Source: Oscillospiraceae bacterium (lineage in GTDB: Bacteria; Bacillota; Clostridia; Oscillospirales; CAG-272). From it: a DNA stretch of 34,381 nt. A program made the position numbers and the translations under genes. The DNA is taken from positions 1 through 34,381 of the forward strand of contig SVRM01000037.1 of assembly GCA_015064785.1 (NCBI GenBank), written 5' to 3'. Below the pieces are notes generated by a model, which was not told the origin of the DNA, ran no database searches, and was given only the letters and a program-made list of their open reading frames with translations. This document shows, in pieces, positions 9,258 to 17,119 of this stretch. Positions within the stretch are counted from its first letter, which is position 1, and each line of letters starts with the position of its first letter.

Positions 9258-10136
9258 ATGCTATATCTGAAATCCTTTACCCTGCCGAATGAACGCCAGG
9301 AGGACGGCTTCCTTTTGTCGATGACGGAGCCGCGGATCCAGATGCGGTGCTATTCCCGGACCTCGTCGTATCCGTTCAAGATTTTTCCGCAGAAGGCGCT
9401 GTCAAGGATCACCTTTGAACCGCTGACCGTCTTTTACGGCACCAACGGCTCCGGCAAATCGACACTGCTCAACATCATCGCGGAAAAGCTGCGGCTGATC
9501 CGCGCGGCACCGTTCAACAACACACCGTTTTTTGAGGATTATCTGCGGATGTGCTCCGCCGATGCCAATCCTCCGCGCGATGCAAAGATCATCACAAGCG
9601 ATGCGGTGTTTGACTTTATGCTCGATATGCGCGCCATCAATGACGGTGTTGACCGAAAGCGGGAAGCGCTGTTTGAGGAATACGACCGCAATCACGACCC
9701 GAATGTGCATATGCAGCTGCAAAGTCTGGCGCAATACGAGGAATTCAAGCAGTTCCGCGATGCAAAGAAGTCGACCAAGTCCGATTATACCTACCGCCGT
9801 TTGCCGGAGAACATTCAGAATAAATCGAACGGCGAGTCGGCGTATGCCTATTTCACCGAGCAGATCACGCAGGACACGCTGTATCTGCTCGACGAGCCAG
9901 AAAACAGTCTGTCTGCGGCAATGCAAAGAGCGCTTGCACAGTTTCTCGTTGAATCGGTGCGGTTTTACAACTGCCAGCTCGTCATTTCCACCCATTCGCC
10001 GTTTCTTCTGGCGATGAAGGGAGCGAAAATCTACAATCTGGATGCGTATCCCGCCGAGGTCTGCCGCTGGACCGAGCTTGAGGCGGTACGGACCTACTAC
10101 GATTTTTTCAGAGAACATGACAGAGAATTCAAATGA
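9258..10136 (+). CDS. AAA/ABC-type ATPase
   Basis: Walker A GTNGSGKST, Walker B LYLLDEPENSLS, H-loop STHSPFLLAM. Confidence 0.85.
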   Translation: MLYLKSFTLPNERQEDGFLLSMTEPRIQMRCYSRTSSYPFKIFPQKALSRITFEPLTVFYGTNGSGKSTLLNIIAEKLRLIRAAPFNNTPFFEDYLRMCSADANPPRDAKIITSDAVFDFMLDMRAINDGVDRKREALFEEYDRNHDPNVHMQLQSLAQYEEFKQFRDAKKSTKSDYTYRRLPENIQNKSNGESAYAYFTEQITQDTLYLLDEPENSLSAAMQRALAQFLVESVRFYNCQLVISTHSPFLLAMKGAKIYNLDAYPAEVCRWTELEAVRTYYDFFREHDREFK

Positions 10137-10137
10137 A

Positions 10138-10153
10138 TGTGAAACGATACACA
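10138..10153. repeat. 16-bp near-palindromic box, copy 3
   Basis: TGTGAAACGATACACA, 1 nt after the ATPase stop codon. Confidence 0.75.
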
Positions 10154-10158
10154 TACTA

Positions 10159-10174
10159 TGTGCAGCGATACACA
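10159..10174. repeat. 16-bp near-palindromic box, copy 4 (variant)
   Basis: TGTGCAGCGATACACA, 2 mismatches to the others; 21 bp from copy 3; abuts the recQ SD (gaaaggag). Confidence 0.7.
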
Positions 10175-10187
10175 GAAAGGAGACGGC

Positions 10188-12038
10188 ATGGACGATAAGC
10201 ATCGCGTGTTAAAACAGTATTTCGGACACGATTCGTTCCGCGGCGGTCAGGAGGCACTGATTGATGCGCTGCTTGGCGGGCGCGATGTCCTCGGCGTGAT
10301 GCCGACCGGTGCCGGAAAGTCCATGTGCTATCAGATTCCGGCGCTGCTGTTTGATGGCATCACCGTGATCGTATCCCCTCTGATTTCGCTGATGTCCGAT
10401 CAGGTGACGGCACTGGTGGAGGCAGGGGTCCCGGCGGCGTATCTCAACAGTGCACTGACGCCGGGACAGTGCAATACCGTATTGAACCGCCTGCGCGCGG
10501 GGTGGTACAAGCTCATTTATGTTGCGCCCGAGCGGCTTCTGACGCCGGCGTTTCTGTCTGTATGTGAAACGATACACATATCGATGGTAGCCGTTGATGA
10601 GGCGCACTGCGTCTCCCAGTGGGGACAGGATTTCCGGCCTGGTTATCTGAAAATCGCGGAGTTTCTGTCTGTTATTTCAGGAAAAAAGCGACCTGTGGTC
10701 GGTGCGTTTACCGCAACGGCAACCGATGATGTCCGCGATGATATTGTCCGCCTGATCGGACTGCGTGATCCGTTCCGCATCACAACCGGCTTTGACCGAC
10801 CGAATCTGTACTTCGGTGTGGTGCATCCGGAGAACAAGGAGGATGCGCTGCTGTCGCTGGTCTCCGACAAAGCAGATCGCGCGGGGATTGTTTACTGTGC
10901 GACGCGGAAGTCGGTGGAGGAGGTCTGCTCGCTTCTGTGTGAAGCGGGTTATCCTGCGACGCGATATCACGCGGGACTGACCGAGGAAGAGCGGCGGCTG
11001 AACCAGCAGGCGTTTGTATACGATGAAAAGCGCATTATGGTGGCGACCAACGCCTTTGGCATGGGCATCGACAAGTCGGACGTATCCTATGTCATTCACT
11101 ATCAGATGCCCAAGAACATTGAGAGCTATTATCAGGAGGCGGGACGTGCAGGGCGTGACGGATCCCCGGCGCAGTGTATTCTTCTGTATTCGCCGAAGGA
11201 CGTTCACACCGCGAAATTCCTGATTGAAAACAGCGAACCGAATCCGGAACTGGATGCGCAGACACAGGCAGAAGTAAGGGAACGGGAGTTTCTGCGTCTG
11301 CGCGAGATGAATGCCTATTGCCGCGCGGAGCATTGCCTGCGGAAGACGCTTCTGCGCTATTTCGGTGACGAGACTGCCGGTGACTGCGGAAACTGCTCGG
11401 TTTGCCGGACACGCGGTGCATGGGATGTGTCGGATATTACAGAAGAAACGAAAACAGTGCTGTTCTGCATTTTGCAGACGGGGCAGAGGTTTGGTATCAA
11501 GATGCTGACCGATGTTCTGCGCGGCTCACGCGGGGAGCGGATTCTCTCGCTCGGGTTTGACCGGATTCCGACATATGGTGCGCTGCGGGCAATGACGGAG
11601 GGTGAGGTACGGCAGAGGCTGGCGTCGCTTGCCGATCACGGTTATCTTGTATCGGAGGATGCGGTATATCCGGTACTGAAAATCACACAGCGCGGACAGG
11701 CGGTTTTGGCTGACCGGCAGCGCGTGGTCATGCGTGTACCCAAAAAGCGCGAGGAGCCTGTACAGACTCAGCAGAAGTCCGGCGCAAAAGCAAAGCGGTC
11801 GTCGGCCGCTTCGGTGCCCGATACGCCGCTGATGCAGGCACTGCGCGTTCTGCGGTCCTCGCTTGCCATGAAGGCGCATGTGCCGGCATATGTGGTTTTC
11901 CCGGACAGCGCACTTGCCGATATGTGCGTCAAAAAACCGAAAACCGTCGAAGAATTTCTCGCGGTTTCCGGTGTCGGTGAAGCCAAAGCCGAAAAATACG
12001 GAGAAGCGTTTCTGCGCGTGATCCGTCATTACAGCTGA
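10188..12038 (+). CDS. recQ: ATP-dependent DNA helicase RecQ
   Basis: GVMPTGAGKSMCYQIPAL, VDEAHCVSQWGQDFRPGY, FGMGIDKSDVSYVIHYQMPKNIESYYQEAGRAGRDG, Zn-binding cysteines, C-terminal HRDC-like region. Start at MDDKHRVL with SD gaaaggag. Confidence 0.95.
   Translation: MDDKHRVLKQYFGHDSFRGGQEALIDALLGGRDVLGVMPTGAGKSMCYQIPALLFDGITVIVSPLISLMSDQVTALVEAGVPAAYLNSALTPGQCNTVLNRLRAGWYKLIYVAPERLLTPAFLSVCETIHISMVAVDEAHCVSQWGQDFRPGYLKIAEFLSVISGKKRPVVGAFTATATDDVRDDIVRLIGLRDPFRITTGFDRPNLYFGVVHPENKEDALLSLVSDKADRAGIVYCATRKSVEEVCSLLCEAGYPATRYHAGLTEEERRLNQQAFVYDEKRIMVATNAFGMGIDKSDVSYVIHYQMPKNIESYYQEAGRAGRDGSPAQCILLYSPKDVHTAKFLIENSEPNPELDAQTQAEVREREFLRLREMNAYCRAEHCLRKTLLRYFGDETAGDCGNCSVCRTRGAWDVSDITEETKTVLFCILQTGQRFGIKMLTDVLRGSRGERILSLGFDRIPTYGALRAMTEGEVRQRLASLADHGYLVSEDAVYPVLKITQRGQAVLADRQRVVMRVPKKREEPVQTQQKSGAKAKRSSAASVPDTPLMQALRVLRSSLAMKAHVPAYVVFPDSALADMCVKKPKTVEEFLAVSGVGEAKAEKYGEAFLRVIRHYS
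10563..10578. repeat. 16-bp near-palindromic box, copy 5 (inside recQ)
   Basis: TGTGAAACGATACACA exact, within codons for VCETIHI. Confidence 0.7.
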
Positions 12039-12052
12039 AAAAGGAGAAAAAC

Positions 12053-13126
12053 ATGAAACGAAAACTCAGTATGCTGCTGCTCGGTGCGCTTCTGCTGTCT
12101 AACGTCGGATGCGGCGGTGCGGTGGGCAGTACCGATACCCAAAGCACGGATGCGGAGTCCGTGATCACAGATGCAGAAACACAGTATCACTTTGTTCCGG
12201 AGGAACCGGAGGGAGGAACCATGCAGATCATACCCGATATCACATTCAAAACAGGAATGCAGCTGATCTCACAGAAAGATCATGCAAACGGCGACGCATT
12301 TTCCGTGCTTGGCACACACGATTTCCGTGGAGGGAAGGCTGACAATCCCCGCTGGCGGCTGGCACAGTGGGATTCCGGTCCGTGTCTGTTCGAAAACCGC
12401 ATCGAAAGCGATGTGACCACAATCACAGACGGCATTGGACGAAGCTTTGTTTATCAGCCGGACAAGAATCAGATGACCTTTGAGCTGGATACCGCACTTT
12501 ACTATCAGGGAAAGCCGGCTGTGCAGGGTGACTGGTGGCCGCATCTGCTGATTGAGCAGGCGAGCTTTGACTATGCATCGGCATCGGACGACGCACAGGC
12601 GTATTACCGGTGCGATGCCGACCGCATGGTGGTGTCCTTTGACATTCGCATGAAGGAGTATGCCAATACCCCCATCGACGGCGACTGGGTCAATGCGGCA
12701 CAGTTTTTAATGTATTTCTACGTCAAGGGCGTGGAAACCAACGACTTCTGCTGGTTCGGTCTGCAGCTGTTTGACAACCGTTGGGAAAAGAACGATCATT
12801 ACATCGGCTACGACGGCGGCAAGGCAGATGCATCGGGCGCGATGATCTATTCCATCGGCTCCAAGTACGTCTATCGCAATTCCGGGAGAACGCTGTACAA
12901 GGCAGGCAAGCCCGAGGTCGGTGGGGCGTGGGTCCATGTGGAGATCGACATCCGTCCGTATCTGGACGAAATGCTGGAGCACGGACTTGCCGACGGCTAC
13001 TTTGACGCGCAGTCACTGTCGGAGCTTTGTATTGACGGCATGAACCTCGGCTGGGAAACCATCGGTACGTTTGACCACACGATGGAAATGCGGAATCTGC
13101 GTCTGGATTCCTATATTGACGGATAA
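12053..13126 (+). CDS. hypothetical secreted lipoprotein
   Basis: MKRKLSMLLLGALLLSNVGCGG signal peptide/lipobox; 357 aa, good RBS (aaaaaggag). No family recognised. Confidence 0.7.
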   Translation: MKRKLSMLLLGALLLSNVGCGGAVGSTDTQSTDAESVITDAETQYHFVPEEPEGGTMQIIPDITFKTGMQLISQKDHANGDAFSVLGTHDFRGGKADNPRWRLAQWDSGPCLFENRIESDVTTITDGIGRSFVYQPDKNQMTFELDTALYYQGKPAVQGDWWPHLLIEQASFDYASASDDAQAYYRCDADRMVVSFDIRMKEYANTPIDGDWVNAAQFLMYFYVKGVETNDFCWFGLQLFDNRWEKNDHYIGYDGGKADASGAMIYSIGSKYVYRNSGRTLYKAGKPEVGGAWVHVEIDIRPYLDEMLEHGLADGYFDAQSLSELCIDGMNLGWETIGTFDHTMEMRNLRLDSYIDG

Positions 13127-13133
13127 AAACAGG

Positions 13134-13165
13134 ACAGGCACCCTCGCACAAACGGGGGTGCCTGT
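13134..13165. terminator. terminator hairpin between convergent genes
   Basis: ACAGGCACCC...GGGTGCCTGT; followed by GTTTTTATCC on the minus strand, so best fit as the terminator of the minus-strand methyltransferase. Confidence 0.6.
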
Positions 13166-13171
13166 ATCGTT

Positions 13172-13960
13172 TCAGAGGGGTTTTCTTGCCAGCTGAAGGT
13201 CGATGGTGTCGAATAAGGTGATTCCGCCGAATGCCGAAATGACCCGATACAGTCCGGAAAAGAATTGGGTTCTCTGCGGCTGGGGGATGGCAATGTGATC
13301 GGAATAGGTGCCGAGCAGCGCGATGTAGTCATCAGCAGAAAACATGCGTGTGCGGTGATAGAGACGGTAACCGATATCGCAGAAGCCGTATTTGCCGGCG
13401 ATTTCGGCACGTGCCATTGCCTGCTCAGCGGTGTATTCGCCGCCGGGTCTGGAACCCGGCATATAGACAGCGTAGACCTTTTGCATCGCGTCAAACAGCT
13501 CCGGCTGCTCCGGGTCATAGTACGGATGGTTTGCAAAGCGTGCGAATACGCCGCCCGGACGCAGCATGTCAAAGACCTTTTTGTATCCGATCTCTTCCGG
13601 AATCCAGTGAAAGGCGGAGGCGGAATAAACAAGATCGCAGGAGGATGGCGGGAATCCCGTTTCTTCAAACGGCTGATTGATGCAGGAAAAATTCGGACAA
13701 TCTGAAAACTTCTGCCGCACAAATGCCGTCATCGCATCACCAAGCTCCACAGCGGCAACCGTACAGCCGGCATCAAGGATCGGGCGCGTCGCCTGCCCCG
13801 TGCCGATGCCGATCTCAACAGCGGTCATACCGGGTGCGGGCGGTGCTGACATATACGAAAACAGATCGTGATATAATTCTGCGGGATAGGTCGGTCGGCA
13901 GCGGTCATAGGCATCAACAGCGGTATTGAAGGTGTAGGCAAGTCCTGGCTGTGCGGGCAT
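13172..13960 (-). CDS. class I SAM-dependent methyltransferase
   Basis: VEIGIGTGQATRPILDAGCTVAAVELGDAM motif I, SAFHWIPEEIGYKKVFDMLRPGGVFARFANHP; start trimmed to MPAQPGLAYTF with SD gaggagga. Confidence 0.85.
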   Translation of the reverse strand: MPAQPGLAYTFNTAVDAYDRCRPTYPAELYHDLFSYMSAPPAPGMTAVEIGIGTGQATRPILDAGCTVAAVELGDAMTAFVRQKFSDCPNFSCINQPFEETGFPPSSCDLVYSASAFHWIPEEIGYKKVFDMLRPGGVFARFANHPYYDPEQPELFDAMQKVYAVYMPGSRPGGEYTAEQAMARAEIAGKYGFCDIGYRLYHRTRMFSADDYIALLGTYSDHIAIPQPQRTQFFSGLYRVISAFGGITLFDTIDLQLARKPL

Positions 13961-13991
13961 GGTGTGATCCTCCTCTGGAATAATATTGACA

Positions 13992-14213
13992 TAGGCAATT
14001 GCAAAATTGCCTACCTTCATCGCCCAAAGGGCGATATATAAACAAATTGCGTCGCTTGGGCGGGTTTCCCGCCCAAAAAGACACCTTCAAAGCGACCAAA
14101 GGGACGCCATCCGAAGAAATGCATTGCATTTCTTCAGAAGTTGCGCTGCAACTTCGTTGGCTATGCGTCAGCCCGATGAAACCGATTGCAAAATGCAATT
14201 TTGCAATTGCCTA
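13992..14213. mobile_element. MITE-like 222-bp non-coding element with 19-bp terminal inverted repeats
   Basis: TAGGCAATTGCAAAATTGC (13992-14010) is the exact reverse complement of GCAATTTTGCAATTGCCTA (14195-14213); interior is a series of palindromes; no transposase. Confidence 0.55.
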
Positions 14214-14281
14214 AATGATACTGACAGTATAACAGAACATGGGGAAATTTGCAAGGGTAAGATCGGTTACAGGAAAAAATT

Positions 14282-14313
14282 CCCGGACTGCAGCGGCGTA
14301 CCGTCAGTCCGGG
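14282..14313 (-). terminator. intrinsic terminator of the rhamnosidase-like gene
   Basis: CCCGGACTG...CAGTCCGGG; on the minus strand followed by AATTTTTTCC. Confidence 0.75.
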
Positions 14314-14321
14314 ATGTGTGA

Positions 14322-16067
14322 TTAACCCATAACAATCTCAATTTCCTTCGGTGCCGCGATATCGGAACGGATCGTGCCGTCTTCCTGTCTGGTATGACAG
14401 ACGGTGATCAGACCGTGAGGCGTTGGGAAGGTACCCTTTGCATAAGCAAGATCGCCAAGCTGCGGGTCGATGCGGATCTTCTTGCAGCCGGCTTCTTCAA
14501 TACGGATACCGAGAATGTAGTGCGTCATGAACGGGCAGGGACCGGATGCCCAGCCGTGGCAGAGGCTGTGACGGAACTTGATGTAGCAGTATGCGCCCCA
14601 GTCACCGTGGATGTCAACCTTGCCCTCGGGTACGATTTCATCAATCGGTGCGGCGTTTTCCATCCAGTCGAGATTGAAGTCTTCCCAGAACGAGGTTGCG
14701 CCCATCGAAAGCATACCGCCCCAGTATTCGCGCATACCGTCCAAAGCTCCCTGAATGTCGCCGGCAAGTGCCTTTGCCTTGAGGATGTAGTAACCGAGGA
14801 ACGTCGAGTAGCCGTGTGCGCCATTGACGGAAATGAGCTCGTCGTTCATCTTCTTTGCATCGGTAATGCCGCCGAGCACCATCAGTGCACCCGCAGACTT
14901 GGAACCGTTGGGATCCGGCACATGATTGACCATGCGGTCAGCGGCAGCACGGCAGGTCGCGGTCAGTTCCGCGTTGCCGAGAACCTCCAGCATATCGGCA
15001 CCGGCATACAGTGCCAGACGGACAAGCCCCTGCATACCTGCGTGCATGGCTTCGGGATTGGCATTGTTCGGCCAGTCGAGGAACTTGCCGGGCATCTGCT
15101 CAACACCGTTTTCATCAACGAGCGACGCGATGTGCGCAAGCAGCTTGGTCAGATATTCTTCCTGCTCAGCAAGGTAAGCGCGGTCGCCGTGTGCCATGTA
15201 CCATTCCTTGTGCAGAAGAATCCACCACAGGGAGTAGGAGGGCATACCGTTCATCCACTCGGTACGTTCCTCAGTGATCGGAGCTTCTTCTCTTGCAAGG
15301 TCGAGGGACTTGGGAACAACGTCGTTGTATCCGAACGCAGAGATGATGGACATGACTTCGGTGTGCATGTCGCCGATCCAGACAAGACGGTCACGCTTGA
15401 TGCCGTCCCACAGGTATTCCTGCATATTCAGATGCGCGGTATATGCCGCGGTATTCCAGATCTGATTGAGCAGCGGATCGGAGCAGTCAAAGGAGCCCTT
15501 GTATTCGATGTCACGGAAGATAAAGGTGGCGTTGATGCTCTTGAAGGAAACGGCGGATTCCTCACCAAGAAGATCGATGCGGGCAAAACGGAAGCCGGAT
15601 TCGCTGGTTTCCATTGCGGAGTGTGAGCCGAGATTCATAATGAAATCGCGGTTTGCATGGTCGTTTGTTGTGTTCTTGACACCGAGATCGGTCATTGCTT
15701 CCATTGCCGATTCGCCGAGACGAATGCGGACATTGGCGCGGCCGGGATTGTCGGAGGTACCGGCATCATCGGTGGACTGGGAGCCCCAGACCATCAGACG
15801 CAGAGAACCGTGCAGCTCCATGCCGAAATCGAGCAGAATGGAAGCCTTCGGCTTGCCCGGCTTGTTTGCCATGACACAGCGGTCGTCCTGGTTACGGTTG
15901 AGCGTGATCTGCTCGCGCTTGGGGATGAGCAGATTTTCAATGCCTGTGATTTCTGCACCTTCGTCGAGTGTCGACCAGACGATGCGGGTGGGTGTGAGGT
16001 AACGGCGGGCGCGGACGTCGGGATCCTTGCCCATCAGTTGCGGAAACTTGTCATAAATTCTTGCCAT
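14322..16067 (-). CDS. alpha-L-rhamnosidase-like (GH78-type six-hairpin) glycosidase
   Basis: DGIKRDRLVWIGDMHTEVMS motif, SLWWILLHKEWYMAHGDRAYL, HGWASGPCPFMTHYILGI; 581 aa. Confidence 0.78.
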   Translation of the reverse strand: MARIYDKFPQLMGKDPDVRARRYLTPTRIVWSTLDEGAEITGIENLLIPKREQITLNRNQDDRCVMANKPGKPKASILLDFGMELHGSLRLMVWGSQSTDDAGTSDNPGRANVRIRLGESAMEAMTDLGVKNTTNDHANRDFIMNLGSHSAMETSESGFRFARIDLLGEESAVSFKSINATFIFRDIEYKGSFDCSDPLLNQIWNTAAYTAHLNMQEYLWDGIKRDRLVWIGDMHTEVMSIISAFGYNDVVPKSLDLAREEAPITEERTEWMNGMPSYSLWWILLHKEWYMAHGDRAYLAEQEEYLTKLLAHIASLVDENGVEQMPGKFLDWPNNANPEAMHAGMQGLVRLALYAGADMLEVLGNAELTATCRAAADRMVNHVPDPNGSKSAGALMVLGGITDAKKMNDELISVNGAHGYSTFLGYYILKAKALAGDIQGALDGMREYWGGMLSMGATSFWEDFNLDWMENAAPIDEIVPEGKVDIHGDWGAYCYIKFRHSLCHGWASGPCPFMTHYILGIRIEEAGCKKIRIDPQLGDLAYAKGTFPTPHGLITVCHTRQEDGTIRSDIAAPKEIEIVMG

Positions 16068-16133
16068 GTTGCAGCTGTCCTTTCTGAAACCGGGGTTGCT
16101 GTATGCGGCAGATCAATCCCGGACTTTTTTGTT

Positions 16134-16162
16134 ATTATATCACGATTTGTGCGGATAGTCAA
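16134..16162 (-). promoter_or_regulatory. sigma-A type promoter of the rhamnosidase-like gene
   Basis: Minus strand TTGACT (16162-16157), 17-bp spacer, TATAAT (16139-16134). Confidence 0.75.
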
Positions 16163-16527
16163 GAGAAAAATCGGGTCTTTGTCCAGCGGTACAGCTGCAT
16201 CCCGCCGGACAGCAGAAGAAAATACCCGAAGGCACGCCGCGCACCGTTCTCGGACAGCACCGACGCCAGATGGCATCCGACAAATACACCGGGAATGGCC
16301 GCCGCGGTCAGAAAGAGCAGCCGGCGCGTGGGAAAGGTGCGTTTTTTCAGGTGGATGGGAAGGGATGCTGCGGCGGATACAAGGAAAAAAATCAGATTGA
16401 TGCCCTGCGCCCCCTGTGACGGCAGATGCCTGGCAAGCACCAGCCAGATCACCAGAAGTCCGCCGCCGCCGATGCCCATTCCGGCAAGCGAAGCGACCGC
16501 CATTCCGATCAGACTGTCAAAGAACAC
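16159..16527 (-). CDS. TauE/SafE (TSUP) family half-length membrane protein
   Basis: 122 aa, hydrophobic; GTG start with SD-like aggtg; GVFVGCHLASVLSENGARRAFGYFLLLSGGMQLYRW typical TSUP half. Confidence 0.7.
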   Translation of the reverse strand: MFFDSLIGMAVASLAGMGIGGGGLLVIWLVLARHLPSQGAQGINLIFFLVSAAASLPIHLKKRTFPTRRLLFLTAAAIPGVFVGCHLASVLSENGARRAFGYFLLLSGGMQLYRWTKTRFFS

Positions 16528-16544
16528 AATGTTTCACCTGCCTT

Positions 16545-16943
16545 TTATGAAAATGCCATCCGCCATCCGGAAAACAGCAGAAGTGCCGCGAACAGAAGCT
16601 GAAGGACGGTGAGCTTCATCCGGTCCAGCAGATATGCGCCGAGGAGTCCGCCGGGAATGGCACCGAGCAGATACGGCAGGATGTCGGCGGAAAACAAAAC
16701 GTCTGACGGCAAGGTTCCGCCGAAATAATACAGAACGGCGGACAGGGCAGACAGCGGCAGAATGCACATCAGCGCCGAGGCAAAGGCATCCTGTGCCTTT
16801 GCGTACCGCCGCAGAGCAAACAGCAGAAGAATCCCGCCGCCTGTTCCGAGCAGACCGTTGACCAGTCCCGCCCCGAAGCCCGCAACAGCAAGCAGGAGGA
16901 GTTCGGCGGCATTGTGCGGCGATATGCGGAAGGATCGGTTCAT
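16545..16943 (-). CDS. TauE/SafE (TSUP) family half-length membrane protein
   Basis: 132 aa; AGFGAGLVNGLLGTGGGILLLFAL and AIPGGLLGAYLLDRMKLTVLQLLFAALLLFSGWRM; ATG with SD ggaggcg. Confidence 0.72.
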   Translation of the reverse strand: MNRSFRISPHNAAELLLLAVAGFGAGLVNGLLGTGGGILLLFALRRYAKAQDAFASALMCILPLSALSAVLYYFGGTLPSDVLFSADILPYLLGAIPGGLLGAYLLDRMKLTVLQLLFAALLLFSGWRMAFS

Positions 16944-17012
16944 CTTGCGCCTCCTTTTGACCGGCTGTGATGGAAATATTTTGCCGGACGGTGAGAAAAT
17001 CGGGGATAGGTC

Positions 17013-17041
17013 TTGCTATTTTTGAAAAAATTTGCTATAAT
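17013..17041 (+). promoter_or_regulatory. sigma-A type promoter upstream of ftsK
   Basis: TTGCTA, 17-bp spacer, TATAAT 17036-17041. Confidence 0.6.
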
Positions 17042-17119
17042 ATATAAGAATACCCCTGATTCAATATCCCCTGAAACGGGATTGCTTATACATCAGTTGT
17101 TATGAGAGGAGCAGAACCC

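Noticed and set aside
9210-10174. Boxes as catabolite-response elements (cre)
   Set aside because: With the CG centred, the left arm reads GTGAAAC and does not match the cre consensus TGWNANC, so CcpA is not a good fit.
9210-10174. Box pairs as direct repeats bounding a recently inserted ATPase cassette
   Set aside because: Possible, but pairs of boxes at helical spacing next to the SD and an intragenic copy fit regulatory sites better; no terminal inverted repeats or integrase were seen.
13999-14321. Small ORFs (71 and 104 aa) across the hairpin element
   Set aside because: Coding potential comes from palindromic repeats; no SD and no domain similarity.
14394-15626. 410-aa plus-strand ORF opposite the rhamnosidase-like gene
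   Set aside because: Shadow of the GH78-like CDS, which has its own promoter and terminator.
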